A stretch of DNA of 39,404 bases from Chara braunii (Eukaryota; Streptophyta; Charophyceae; Charales; Characeae). The DNA lies in the NCBI GenBank assembly GCA_003427395.1, contig BFEA01000139.1, positions 2,244,925-2,284,328 on the forward strand, in the 5' to 3' direction. The notes under the pieces were generated by a model that worked only from the letters and a program-made list of their open reading frames with translations, had not been told where the DNA came from and ran no database searches. Each line of letters opens with the position of its first letter. Within the stretch, counting starts at the first letter, position 1. Both the position numbers and the translations under genes were made by a program. This document shows, piece by piece, positions 1 through 10,609 of this stretch.

Positions 1-145
1 ACACACACACACAAGCGGGGCAACTGCCCGTTTTTTTTCCGCTACGAGTTTTTTTTTTTCTTTTTTCTTTTTTTTTCTTTCTCGTTTTTGTTTTGTTTTT
101 GTTTTTTTTTAAATCCTTCTAAAGGTTAAAAAAACAAAAACAAAT
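1..145. repeat. Low-complexity edge of window: (AC)n then T-rich tract
   Basis: Positions 1-14 are an AC dinucleotide run cut by the window edge. Positions 31-113 are almost entirely T with scattered C and G, and 114-145 are A-rich. No coding frame is supported here. Confidence 0.85.
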
Positions 146-182
146 ATGGGGTTGCAGATCTTTTCAAGATCTACAACCCCAT
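146..182. repeat. Near-perfect 17-bp stem, 3-base loop hairpin
   Basis: Bases 146-162 pair with 166-182 with a single mismatch (C155 against A173), leaving a TTC loop at 163-165. The hairpin has A-rich sequence on its left and a T-run on its right. It contains no gene. It could be a tiny foldback element or a transcript-end structure, and nothing here decides between them. Confidence 0.8.
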
Positions 183-224
183 TTTTTATTTATTTTTTTT
201 GGGTTGTTTTTGAGCCCCAAATCA

Positions 225-320
225 CCCTCGTACGGTCGTCGTCCGTACGGCCATACGGGCGTACGTCCGTCCGTCCGTATGGGCCGTACGGAGACCCCCC
301 GTACGACGTACGGGGGACGA
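225..320. repeat. CGTAC/GTACGG-rich palindromic low-complexity patch
   Basis: Short units such as CGTACG, CCGTACGG and GTCCGTCC recur many times in about 95 bases. Many units are self-complementary. LINE reverse-transcriptase similarity on the minus strand stops at about 320 where this patch begins, so it marks the truncation point of LINE 1. Confidence 0.75.
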
Positions 321-962
321 CACAGACCTCATGTTTTCCTGGATGTTTCTGTTTTGCATAAAGCCTGCTTGCGCGGTGTGGATAATGTCATCCATGACCG
401 AGATCATCCTGTTAGTCAGTGCCTTGGTCAACAGTTTGTATGCCACCGTGAGTAAAGTGATAGGTCTATAGTTACAAATATTCATTTAATTGTTTTTTTT
501 ATAAAGTAATGTAAGCACACCCTTGCCCACCATCTCTCTCATATCCCCCGAATTCCATACATCAGCATTGAAGTCCATAAGATCTTGATTCAGGGAGTCC
601 CACATTACTTCCAAAAACTCTTTAGGGAAACCATTTATTCCAGGCGTCTTGTCTTTCTCCATCTGCATGAGGGTCATCCCGATCTCTTGTTTCGATAGGG
701 CAGCTTCGATACTATCTCTTTTCGCCTGGGAGAGGGACCTATCCAGCAGGACTAGGAAGTCGTCTATCAATTAGTGACGAGTTTCCTCTGCTGTGGGCGG
801 GATATGTGAGGCAAATAAGTCCTTGTAGAAGTCCCGGGCTATCTTCATGCATCTTGCAGTTGTCAGAGCGGGCGATGTCCCGTACTCATCGAGATCATGT
901 AAAGCTTCGATAGTGTTGCGGTTTGCTTGTACTTGTGCAATGCCAAAAAAATGTGCATCCAT
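320..962 (-). pseudogene. LINE 1 ORF2 reverse transcriptase, N-terminal part only
   Basis: Three fragments on the minus strand carry early LINE RT motifs. KTPGINGFPKEF corresponds to the usual K(S)PGxDGxPxEF block, GKGVLTLLYKK precedes the fingers, and NYRPITLL plus AGFMQNRNIQEN match the NYRPISLL and QxGFxxxRxIxDN blocks. Stops at about 486 and 771 interrupt it. Similarity ends at about 320, before the catalytic Asp boxes, where CGTAC-rich sequence takes over. The gene is therefore both truncated and frame-disrupted. Confidence 0.75.
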
Positions 963-1367
963 TGCTCCTTTTGTTTCGTGCTTGGAGAGTTTAGCTCTGA
1001 TCCTCGCGCCCTGCTAGCGGTATTGGGCATGTCTCAACAAGTGGTCTTTTAAGTTTTATGTGTGTGTGTTCCCCTCCTGGTCAGGGGGCTCCTGTGCGTG
1101 CGACGGTTCTTGCTGTTCTAGTTCTAATAATTAGGTCATTGTTTCAGTTTCCTGTTTGTTTCTTTGCGCCGCCTGGTGCTTGGCGAATTTGTTGTTTTTC
1201 TTTGCGAGAAAGATTAGACCGTTGTTGAACCATGTAATGTGTTTGTCTAGTTCAGGTTGTTTTTCCTTCCAAAAATCCCAGACGTGCCAGAGGTATTGTT
1301 GGAAGGATTTTAAATGCAATAGAGATGTGTTCAGTTTGTAGTACCCTAATCCTCGGTCGGGTCTCTT

Positions 1368-2198
1368 TCAGAAAGTTAGTGTTATCGTGCAGATTTTATG
1401 ATCCAGTCTTGGGAAGGGGCTTAATGGAAGGATGGTCGTCATGGACAACGCCCCTTTCAGTGAATCTGTTGATAAGATCAGGTCTATACGAGATTTAGAT
1501 AGGCGGGTTGAGTCGTTATTCATTATGCAAGCGAAGATACGTTTCGTGGGATAAAGGTGTCTAAAGGAGTAAAAAAGTAAGAGGGTGTCACATACCTCCC
1601 TTATCATCCGTTCGTACTCTTCTGTGTTCCCCACTGTAGATGGGGGAACTTTCCATCGATCGAGCCACCTGTCCGGAGCTGCATTGAAATCTCCCGCCGA
1701 GATTAAAGGGATACCAAGATGTGTTTTAGTTGTGATTTTCCCAATGAAGGTCTTGCGTTCCTGAAAAGAATTAGGCGCGTATATGCACATAATGTGCATC
1801 ACTTCTAATTCTAACATTCCCAATATGGATACCCACCTACCCTCTTCCTTGTATGTCTCTCATTGGATCACCTTCAACCTTGATTCAGGGGGAATCCATA
1901 TTGCGACCACTGCCCGACCAGGTCCCGGGGAGTGTGCGTGATATGACTGGCATGGCCATACTAATTTGAGTGCCCTACAGTGGTTTGGTGTGTCCATTAA
2001 GTGTGTCTCTTGAATACACACCACATCCAGCCACGACCTTCCTCCCACTCCTTGCAGAAGGTCCCATATTGCTTGAGATTTTTCATGGCAGGTGGATGCC
2101 GAACCGTTGACATTGATGGATCTGAGGTCCAAGTCTGCCATTTGTAGGGTTTTTTTCCATGCCCGGTTTCTACCGTACAGCGCTTCCACCCAGTCCAT
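1368..2198 (-). pseudogene. LINE 1 ORF2 endonuclease domain (APE-like), broken
   Basis: This is the N-terminal apurinic-type endonuclease that nicks target DNA for LINE insertion. The first piece (2198-1860) shows the Asn box (RSINVNG) and the metal-binding Glu motif (CIQETH). The second piece (1823-1368) shows YAPN, the GDFN box, the SRIDLIL box and a C-terminal LDHK, where active enzymes usually have SDH. A stop and frame change separate the pieces at about 1824-1859. Order and spacing fit the exonuclease-endonuclease-phosphatase fold. A further fragment at 1319-1131 (WFNNG region) belongs to the linker between endonuclease and reverse transcriptase. Confidence 0.75.
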
Positions 2199-2441
2199 CT
2201 TGTCCGTTGGTGTCTAACCTGTTTGCTGATTTTGAGGATGAATTTGAGAGATTCTTGTTGTTTTGTGTGTGTGTGTGTGTGTTTTTCTAATCTTTGTCAG
2301 GGCTGCTGATCCCATATTATCCTGCCATTGAGTATGTCCTTGCGAGCAATCTTGCACAGGCAGGTAATCAGATCATCCCCCGACCATATGTGGCTCGACT
2401 TTACTTTTAGACTGCAGTTCTAAAAGTGCGTTGTGACTGAG

Positions 2442-4695
2442 TCAGGTGAGACTCGCTTCTTTGTTCTCTTTGAAGAGCACAAATACATCCCAATCATCTA
2501 TCTTGTTCGGGCCTCCTGAAGCAATCAGGGAGGTCGTGGCTCTTGGCTCATAGTGGCCAGCCACAAAGTTCTTGACTTCCTTCAAACGAAAACCCCCGGG
2601 GTCGTTTTGTCGCCACCCGTGGAGGGACCCCCCCAAAAAACTGGGGGTGTAATCATTGTGGTCCACGGGGGAGAGACCCAATTCTCATTTGTTCCCTTTT
2701 TTTTGGAGTGGGAGTACCAGACCTTACTGTTTTCTGTCAGCACCGCCTCATGGCGCCATTTTTCCACTAAGTGGCGTAGTTTGGATCTGCGGGACAATTC
2801 CTGATTTTCCTTATCCTCTCCCGGGGGGGTCTGCAATGGGGTTTCGTTCTGGTGCGGGTCTGTACTTTTTTTGCCTGCTTGCCCCTGTTTTTCATGTTGT
2901 TCTGAGCCTGTGGGGTTCTCTTTATTGCTCTGCTATGGGGGATAAAGGAGTTGTCCTTGCACAATGTGCCACACCCGATGTAGGGTCACCTGCCAGTTGG
3001 TGTCCGGAGGCAGTCCTTGCTCCAGGGCTCGCTTCAGCGTTTCACTGTTGTCCAACATGGTGAAAAGGTGCACATATGCATCATCTCACCAGGTCATGGG
3101 TAGATGCTCGTATTGCGGGCGCAGATGGTCTAGGAGCCAATCAGCTAGGCCCCTAATTTTGGTCTCAGTGTCCTCTTTTGCTAAGGGAAAATCTTGTTGT
3201 TCCATGCCCGCATCGAACATCTTTTCCTCCGGTATGGGAGGGGGGTGGTCGACCTCCATTGGTTGGGGTCCAAAAGCCGGGCCCATGGGGTCTTCCCCTT
3301 GGGTGGGTGACGGTGTTGGCCAAGGGGATTTGGAGGGCGGTGCGCCCTCCTTCTCACCTCTCTCCTGCCCTCCTTTTTTTTGTTTTCTCTTCAGAGGGGT
3401 TTCTGTCTGATTTTTGAAAGTTATTTTCAGTTCCTCTTCGGTGTTCTTGATCTTTGTGGTTCTTGTTTCTTCCTTTCCTTCTTCAATTGACCCCTTGCCC
3501 TCGTTCGGGCGATCTGTTTGACCCCCACAATCTGTTCGTTCTACCTCCATCCGATATGTACCCAAAACGGAAAACTGATTTGAGACTCAGACTTGGGATA
3601 CCTTATCATTTGGATGCGGCATCTCTTCTTTTTGTCTGAGTTTGTCGTTTTTCTGCTGCACGGGGGTTTTGTTCTTTTGTGTGTTACTTGTTGCCACAGA
3701 CCCGCCGCATCCGATTTCTAAACATAATCTTGAGGATGGGGTTCAATAGGCTTCCTTTGATGGTTCTGTTGGGCCAGCTGGTTTTGTGGAGGGGGGGTCG
3801 AGAGTTTGTGGGGTTCATCCATGTGCTTCTCTACTGATTGCGGGGGGATCCAACTGACTGGGGGTCTGGTTTCACGGTTTGCTTCTTCCTTTCTTTCCCA
3901 TTCCCAACCTCTTACCCCCCCTTCCTGGTTTGCTTTGTCGATGTAGACCCAGCCTTCGTGACCGGGGTCAACCGTTCGCCAGTGTGTACTCTTGAAGGGG
4001 TACCGTATCAGGCAGTCTGTGGGTTTGACCTTTTTGGTCGGGTGGTGGGGGCATTCCGCCTCGGTCGCTGAGTGACCGTACACTTGGCACTTGAAGCACC
4101 ACGGTCGAGTTTTGTGGGTTGTATGGATTTTGTACTACCGGCCCCCAATGCAGAAGGGAATCACGTCGTCAATGTGGAAGACCTGATCTTTGGGGAGGTC
4201 AATTGCCACCATGAGGTAGTCGTCACGTTGGGCTACGTAAGGGGGGAGTGGGTCAATGAAGTCAACTATGTCGTACTTTTGGGCAAACTCCTGTACAAAG
4301 GTTGCTTGAATCTCGATAGGCACATGTCTGTATTCTACTCAATAATACTCAGCCGTTAGTTCTTCTCTCTTTTCCTTTGGTCTTTGCTGACGTTGGGGTG
4401 ACCATGGGTAGATTCTCACTTCTGATCTGCCGCAGCGAATGCTGCACCAAATATCCATGATCCTCTTATCAGCATCAAACATGCAAATGATTGTGATGAC
4501 CGACGAGGAGATGGGTTGGATCAAGAAGAAGTCATGTGCCCTTTTTGTAGATACTTTGAGGATTGCCAGTCTCTTCATGATCCAGGCTATCTTGTCGTTG
4601 GTCGTTTTATAAGTCGCGTCGTCATAAAAAAAACAGTTGCTGGCGTGACGGGTGTACAATTCATCTATTTGGTGTGGAATGAGGCCCTTTATCAT
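2442..4695 (-). pseudogene. LINE 1 ORF1 (gag-like, CCHC knuckle), broken
   Basis: ORF1 proteins of L1-like elements bind the element RNA and assist target-primed reverse transcription. Three frame-compatible pieces (4695-4339, 4323-4135 and 4083-3718) are separated by in-frame stops. The last begins with a zinc knuckle encoded at 4098-4051, CX2CX4HX6C (CFKCQVYGH...C), with six rather than the usual four residues between His and the last Cys. The part before the knuckle (4695-4135) has the length and position of the DUF4283-type core of plant LINE ORF1, but I recognise that only weakly. After the knuckle the frame shifts into a Pro/Glu/Lys-rich segment (3565-3086) and a probable C-terminus ending near 2442. 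Confidence is high for the knuckle and moderate for the exact limits. Confidence 0.65.
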
Positions 4696-4700
4696 AAAGC

Positions 4701-4970
4701 AAGGAGCCCTTGGGAAATGTTATTGTTTCCAAGACCACTTTCGAAAAGAAGCTTTGTTATTCTTTCGCCTCTGGTTTCCACAGTAGCCTTGTTGCCTCTT
4801 TCTTGATACGTATGTACGAAATATCTCCCAGCATATGATGAACCGCCAAGACAAACCATAGTACTGAAAAAGTTGTAGATGTGATTACAATTTCTCACCC
4901 CATCAATGACAGGTGTCTTTCATTCTTCCAAGAAGTCAGCTTGGTTATGAATATCTCCTCTAGTAAGGAG
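4701..4970. other. Short unassigned stretch between LINE 1 and solo LTR
   Basis: No convincing gene was seen. It may be the LINE 1 5' untranslated region. It ends in AGGAG (4966-4970), the left target duplication of the solo LTR. Confidence 0.4.
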
Positions 4971-5727
4971 TGTGACAAACCATTTTCTGTAATCGCGCGA
5001 CTTTCTGCTTGAAACTGCCTTGGGGAAATGGATGGGACGGATGGATGAGCTGTGGAAAGATGGGTCGGTCGGGCAAAATTGCATGGATGCCCTCGTTTCT
5101 TTTTGTTTTCTGTGGAAATCTGTCGGGTCGGTGTCGGGAAAGTCTCGCGCCAACGATTGGGTAACCATGCCTTAATGAGCGTAATGGCCAACCATTGCCA
5201 TGGCTTCTTTCTTGTTCTGATGTGAGCACTAGGAAATTTTGGCGCGATCATCACGAGGGAATATCGTTTTTGTTTTTTTTTAATTTCCAACTGATGTCGA
5301 GCTCCCACGGACTCACAGAATTGTTTTTGGGCTCCTCGGAGTTTCCTTTTGCAATTAGGACTTAGGCTAGGAATGTAGGTACTTCGAATTTTGTTGCGTC
5401 GCGCTTGCGCGCATCTTGCTGCACTGGGAACTGGGCTCCGACTGGATTGCACCCTTATTCTTGTGCAACTGTCGCTTTTGGCGGACACGATTGTAACTGT
5501 ATCTTTCTTCTTTCTTGATTTCCTCATGTTTGTCCGCCTTCTTCTTCTTTGTCTTGCATGTTTGATGCTCCGTTCTAATTGGCCTGAATGCCTGCATGAC
5601 CGGATCGATGCGTGGAGTGCGACTACGAACCCCACGCCGCGGCCTGGCCATGCAGGCGTAGGCACTTCCTCTCTTCCCCTTCTGACCACTTGGACTTAAT
5701 CCCGTATCTTTCGCGCAAGCATGCATG

Positions 5728-5734
5728 CTATAAA
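5728..5734 (+). promoter_or_regulatory. Candidate TATA box in solo LTR
   Basis: CTATAAA directly follows ATGCATG, at the same position as in the 5' LTR of the full element (9603-9609). It is the most likely retrotransposon core promoter. The transcription start is not visible. Confidence 0.5.
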
Positions 5735-6603
5735 TTTCGCAAGCGAGATTAGTTTGCTCTCTATGAACCTTGGAGTTAGCGCGATCAGTGAGGGTCGGCT
5801 AACGAGTCAGCTAGAAGAGGTGAGTCAACGAGAGAGTTTGGTGATCCGACGAGCTGGTGTCGGGTATGAGGGGTTGACGTGCGGGCCACGACGGACTGTG
5901 GTGCACGGGCGAACCTGGCTTGCATCCTCGAACTAAGCGGGTTGACAACTCTGTGTTGATGTGCGGCGACGGACTGCCCGCATCGGGGAGTGTAGAGAGA
6001 GAGAAAGAGAGAGAGCAGTTGTGTGTGGGATGAAGTCTCTTCTTCCATTTATCTGTATAATTTTGGGGTTTTACCTTGGCCGATTTTTTTACGGCCCTCT
6101 CGGACTTTCTTTGTAAATCGTGTCGGATTTTCTTTGTTGTTCACTTCGTGTGTATGCATGGAATGGGTGTAAACTTTTTCTCGATCAGTGATCTTTTCGG
6201 ATTTCCAATCTTGTTTTGCGATGCCTGTTTAATTCGTCTGCATGATCTGATTGGAAACACTCACTGCGGATGTTTGAGTTTCATCGCTAGTCCTCGATCG
6301 TCATCAGAGCACCAAGAATGTTGTGAGGAGTTGATTGTCATTTTCCTTTTTCTCTCCTTTTACTTACATGAATGGCATGGGTATGAATGTAATATCTTGA
6401 TCTTACCCACTATAGCATGAGTAGGATAGTTGCATGCAGGATGAACGCAATGGGTACACTGAACCAAGGATCGATCCGCTTTCGCTCATGTGCACGCTCA
6501 CATACGGCCGCGATCTCAAGAAAATTGAGTCGCAGTGTACGCGCGCGTCTGCATGAGTCGACCTCGAACTCTTTATAAGGATGTGGGAAACCGAATTCCC
6601 TAG

Positions 6604-7074
6604 TTGTATATGGCTGTGGGAATTCCCTTTTGGATTACCGATCGTGAGAACATGAGGGATCCGAAGTATCGCGAGTACTGGGAAGGTGAGCATCTCAGAC
6701 GACAGGGAAACTTGAGAAACCCGGAATTCCCCGGTCTGATAGAGAACGACCGACTGTGCGCGGGGGATTTCCACTGGGCCATAACCAGTGATCCTAGGGG
6801 CCCAGACTATCCAGACACTGACAACACTCAATATTACATATCTCCAGGTTTCGTCATTATTAATACCAGTTTCCCTCCCTTCCATCTCCTCCTTCCCTAT
6901 CACCAGCTCACAGCGGTACCGCGGAACGCTATAGCTCGCTACTGGCCTCACCCATCGTGCGAAGAATGTCAGCGTACCGGGCTTCGGGATTTATCCGACG
7001 AACCCGAACCGAAGTCGAGCAGCGATTGCACAGCCTCCGCTTGCGGCCAGCCTCGTTATGAGCGGCGCCGATAG
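6604..7074 (+). CDS. LTR-embedded coding frame, copy C (unknown family)
   Basis: The frame encodes about 156 residues and lies wholly inside the solo LTR. Its core (about 6655-6970) matches frames in the other two LTRs, with shared blocks YREYWEGE.LR, GNLRN.EFP, ENDRL, DPR.PDYP, NTQY and FPPFHLLLPYHQLT. Compared codon by codon with the 3' LTR copy, I count about 40 codons changed only at the third position, against roughly 30 amino-acid changes across the core. That is the pattern of protein-level constraint. The start is uncertain, because the ATG at 6604 lies upstream of the conserved core. No catalytic motif or known domain was recognised. Two CxxC-like pairs (CEECQ here, CRNCRR in the others) near the C-terminal end are only suggestive. 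It may be an exon of the element's accessory protein rather than a free-standing gene. Confidence 0.5.
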   Translation: MYMAVGIPFWITDRENMRDPKYREYWEGEHLRRQGNLRNPEFPGLIENDRLCAGDFHWAITSDPRGPDYPDTDNTQYYISPGFVIINTSFPPFHLLLPYHQLTAVPRNAIARYWPHPSCEECQRTGLRDLSDEPEPKSSSDCTASACGQPRYERRR

Positions 7075-7439
7075 CTGTTCGCCTAGCGCGACAGCCATGG
7101 TGTTCCACCGGTCCACCAGATAAGGAACCGGCAGCGGCAACACAACTAGCAGAGACCATAGCCCCATCCCCGAAGGCTGAAACGCCAGATACGATCTTCA
7201 CGTACCATCTTGCACCATTGTCCCTAAACTTGCCACCGGAGATCTCAGTTCTGACCTCGGACTCCACCCCCACTTTCCTGAAATCATTATCACAACCCTT
7301 TTTCGCACTTTTTGGCCCCCATCCCACTCCGATCAGAAAGTTGCGCTGGTCGTGAGGTTGGGCGTCACAAGGAGTCTTGGAAATCTGTATTTTTTGTTAG
7401 TGATACTTGCACTCCCTAAAAATGTTCCGAAGCACAAGC

Positions 7440-8125
7440 TGGGACTGGTTTCAATCCCCAATTGACTTGGAGATTGTAGTGTTTAGGTAGGAAATGTACC
7501 AATTTACTCCAGTTTATGGAAGCCTCTGATAGCTCACAGTATATATTGAGTGTTCTCCTTAAACTTCTGAGTGAAGAGCGAGAGTTTTAACACGCAATCG
7601 TTAAATCTTCTGCCAATGCTCTCTCTTTCCATTGAAGGTTTTTTTCCAGTTCCAAGTCCTTAATCTCATCGTTTCTTCTCATGTTATCTAACAGGACCTT
7701 CATATGGACCACAAAGAGGAAGGGGGTTAGTGGACACCCCTGCCTCAGTGACCGCGTCAGTGCGAATTTTCCTGATATGTGTCTATTGACCATGATCGTT
7801 GTTGTAGCGGTCGAGTACATAATTGTCACCCACTTGGCAGAATTATCCCCAAAACCCATGTCAACAAAATGTAGCCTTATTAGTGAAGTGGCCAGTGAAA
7901 GCAATGCTGACGGACCCGGGTACACCATGGTTAGAACTTGCCTGCTACATCTTGAAGGAGTGAAAATTGTCTCGAGATGAAGACGTTCTGGCTTGTCTGC
8001 TGATCAAATCTTTCATTAAAAGAAAGCCGAAGTTTGTCTTCTGGAGGAATATTCTGAAAGTTTGACAACAAGTCTTCCCTTCCAACAGAGAACAACTTAC
8101 TTCGAAGGTTTTCATCAAAAACCAA
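7440..8125 (-). pseudogene. LINE fragment: reverse transcriptase core (minus strand)
   Basis: The minus-strand frame 7928-7587 carries SLRQGCPLTPFLFVV (RT box with RQGCPLxP) and, further on, ALAEDLTIA, which aligns with the catalytic ALADDLT of LINE 2 but has Glu in place of the first Asp. A second piece (8125-7931) precedes it with loss of frame. The 7440-7590 stretch resembles the LINE 2 sequence at 27.54-27.66 kb ('TCAATCCCCAAT' and following). It is a truncated, inactive copy. Its left neighbour is the solo LTR target site and its right neighbour is an oppositely oriented LINE. Confidence 0.7.
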
Positions 8126-8189
8126 GTATTATTTAAAAACTCATCGATCTGGGATAAAAACAGGCAAGAGTTTTCAGCTCGGGATAGCT

Positions 8190-8824
8190 ATGGGAACTTC
8201 GTAAGATCCTGGGTAGAGAAGCGGGTGGTGAGAATAAGAGATACCTGGGACGACTGCAGAGGCACCTGAAAATCAACGGATGAGATAAATGCAAAATTAG
8301 GACGGCTAAGAAGGGTGGCGGAACGGCTGGAGGCTATATAAAAAACGATTCCACCATGGTGGGTGGTCACGCTGGCTGGCAGCGACGTGATTCTAGTAGG
8401 GGGATTATGGTGCATGAAGGATGGTGATAGGGAAACAATCATACAAGTTACAGATGACTTGGGCCCAGACAGTTTCGCAGCAATAAAGTGGAAAGTGTCT
8501 CATGATTTTGGATATAGTAAGGAATTGGTCCAAGGTAATCCTTCCCGGATACCCTCATTGAGCCACTACTCACAGGTTATTGTTAGCTCCAGTTTTTAAA
8601 AGGCACCAGCGTGGGGGACTCTGATTCAAAAGGTGGTGCTACCAATGGGACTTAACTGTCTTCAGGAAGCCCCAGTACATGTTAGAACGGTGGGATGATG
8701 GAGCAATAAGGACAAAAGGTTGGTAACTTTGGAGCAAGATTCTTCAAAAACATACACAGAATTCCTCAGAGTCAAGGTGGCAAAAACACCAGTGCAGACA
8801 ATCAAGAAAAGGAGAAGGGAGCAT
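8190..8824 (+). pseudogene. Plus-strand LINE, 5' part of ORF2 tail, split by LTR element
   Basis: Translated pieces align with the C-terminal half of LINE 2 ORF2. RIRDTWDDCRGT..., then KLGRLRRVAERLEAI, correspond to LINE 2 VKDLWDCDSGC... and KLSRLRKVEINFAML. LAGSDVIL corresponds to the LVAGTTVQV region. TPVQTIKKRRREH at the right end continues at 23407 as DLLSLSTDH and PSQKLSSMLW. The LTR retrotransposon therefore inserted inside this LINE. Several stops (for example after LEAI and after VSSSF) show that it was or is dead. Confidence 0.7.
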
Positions 8825-9602
8825 TGTGATGAACCAATTCCTGTTCCGCGCGATTTTCTGCACGATGACAATGAGGGGTCCTAAGCTGGGAAGGTTGGGC
8901 CAATTATGGGAGATGGGATCCAACAGGAAAATTACATCGGTGTCCCTGTTTGTTCTTCTTTTTACGTCGCTTCTTTCGGATGGCTGGGGCCAGGGCTGGG
9001 CAAGTTCCGGGATGGTCGATTGAGTGGTTGGCGCGCCAACACAGGCGCGATTAATAATGGTTGACGTCGCTTCCTTTTTGTTTTGCTGTCGGGTTTTTGG
9101 CGCGATGATCGCGCGGGAGTTTTGCTTCTTTTTTCTTGAATTTCTTTTTCAAGTCTTGTGGAGCCCTCGATGGCTTTCAAAATTTCGAACTTTCTTTTCG
9201 GGATTTGTGTGTTATTAAAGCTCTTTTTGCATTTTTGCGTTAAATAGGAGTTTAGGAATTTAAGAATTCGTGATTTCTTTTGCCGCGCGGTGCTTTTTGC
9301 TCGCGCGTTTCTTTTTACGGTTGCAGCGGAGCTCTGATCAGTCGGCGCCCTTAATCTTGCGTGTAACTGTAATTTCGGGCAGGGCGCCCTTGTAACTGTA
9401 TCTTTCTTCTTGAGTTTCGTCTTTCCCGCCCTCTCTCTTCTTTGTTGCGTCTAGTTGGCCCGTGGGCTGCATGACTGGATCGATGCGTGGAGAGTGGCTA
9501 CGTCCCCCACACCGCGATCTAGCCATGCATAGCGTAGGCACTCCTTCCCCTTCTCTCTTTCTAAGTCCTTGCAATCCCGTGTTCTTCTTGCATGCATGCA
9601 CG

Positions 9603-9609
9603 CTATAAA
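9603..9609 (+). promoter_or_regulatory. Candidate TATA box in 5' LTR
   Basis: CTATAAA follows CATGCATGCACG. The corresponding position in the 3' LTR (about 21710-21720) reads ATGCATGCATGCATTTCGG, with the TATA lost. The motif is shared with the solo LTR, which supports a core-promoter role. Confidence 0.5.
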
Positions 9610-9833
9610 CTTCGGTTGCGCGATTAGATAACTCTCGTGAGCATCGGCTACCGAGCGAAGTAAGAGGTGAGTTGAAGTGGGAGTTGGGAGACCAGACGAG
9701 CTGGTGTCGAATGTGCGGGGTTGACGCGTGGGGCTACGATGGACTGTAGCGCGCAGGCGAACTCGACGAGCAAAGGAGGACTAAGCGGGGTGACAACTTC
9801 GTGGGTTGGTGCGTGACGACGGACTGTCTGCAT

Positions 9834-9836
<3 letters not shown>

Positions 9837-9906
<70 letters not shown>
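9837..9906. repeat. (GA)n microsatellite in 5' LTR
   Basis: An uninterrupted GA run of about 70 bases. The same position carries a slightly shorter run in the 3' LTR and only a short imperfect one in the solo LTR, so it has expanded within the family. Confidence 0.95.
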
Positions 9907-9908
<2 letters not shown>

Positions 9909-10609
9909 GAGATGGATGGACATGGGATTTTGTTTTTTCTTTGTCTTCTCCAATCTTGTATATAAGTTTTGATTTCGGCTTCGGGCGCTCCGCCCTTGTT
10001 TTTCGACTCGGCATCTCTCCTTGTTTTTTGCCTTTGATTGGCACTGTTTCTCGATTTCGATCTTCTCTTTTTTGTATGACGGATGGATGGGTTCTGCATA
10101 AGGGATGGTTGAATGGTGTGCTTGTTGTTTCCTTTTTTGCTCATCCCAGCTCATGATAAATGGCTAATGACAGGAGTTGATGTTGTTGCGATGTCAAATA
10201 TATGATGCGATGTCACCTTGCATAATCGGGAATATTTGTTGACCATGGGATTACTGAATGATTGGATTGTTGGGTGATTGTCTCCACCCCATGGCGATTT
10301 TTGCATATAGGACAACCCTTTTTGCATGAGAATCGGGCGATGGACATGTGCGCGATTGAACACCTCGTGCGCACACGTGTAAGTGCGATCTAATAGACAC
10401 GGCCTACACGTGTCCACACGCGGTCGATTCGCGATAGGACTTGGCACCTTCGGTATCGGGATAAGTGCAGAATTTTCCTCTTGCGGGAATTTGAACCGGT
10501 AGGAATTTCCGCCACCATACCCAGGAATTCCCTTGTCAATCGAAGCACGATCAAATGCGTGTGGAGGGTTCCTACCACGCTGCAGCTAGCAATCCGCCGG
10601 AATGACAAG

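Larger units (their letters stand above)
320..4700 (-). mobile_element. LINE 1: decayed plant-type non-LTR retrotransposon, 3' truncated
   Basis: Reading leftwards on the minus strand, ORF1 (about 4695-2442) is followed by an ORF2 endonuclease (about 2198-1368) and the beginning of a reverse transcriptase (about 962-320). This is the normal L1-like order. The RT is cut off before its catalytic ADD box and no zinc-binding tail remains, so the 3' half is missing. Stops and frame changes throughout show that the copy is dead. It looks like a different subfamily from LINE 2 at 25.6-31.4 kb, although both share a short ORF1 stretch (AEYY region). Confidence 0.8.
4971..7369 (+). mobile_element. Solo LTR (copy C) of the same family as the 8.8-23.4 kb element
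   Basis: The copy starts TGTGACAAACC and ends GGGCGTCACA, with TGTGAC...GTCACA as inverted ends. It is flanked by a perfect 5-bp target duplication, AGGAG at 4966-4970 and 7370-7374. Internal landmarks align in order with the LTRs at 8825-11363 and 20952-23402: the opening block with GCGCGA, the 'TGTAACTGTATCTTTCTTCTT' region, the GGATCGATGCGTGGAG block, ATGCATGCTATAAA, a short GA tract at about 5995-6014, and the conserved coding segment. It is clearly more diverged than those two are from each other. Solo LTRs arise by recombination between the two LTRs of an inserted element, so this was once a full copy. Confidence 0.88.

Noticed and set aside
4895-5689. 264-codon minus-strand open frame
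   Set aside because: It crosses the solo LTR start and its target duplication, and the equivalent LTR regions of copies A and B do not keep it open.
8331-8340. TATA-like GGCTATATAAAA
   Set aside because: It lies within aligned LINE ORF2 coding sequence (LEAI-stop) and has no downstream gene.
8826-9218. Plus-strand frames at the beginning of LTR copies A and B (MTNQFLFR...)
   Set aside because: Frames differ between copies, start on non-ATG codons, and are not preserved in copy C; probably LTR regulatory DNA.
9836-9906. Open frames of LSLSLS or RERERE across GA microsatellites (also 21965, 34334 and 37478)
   Set aside because: These are translation artefacts of dinucleotide repeats.
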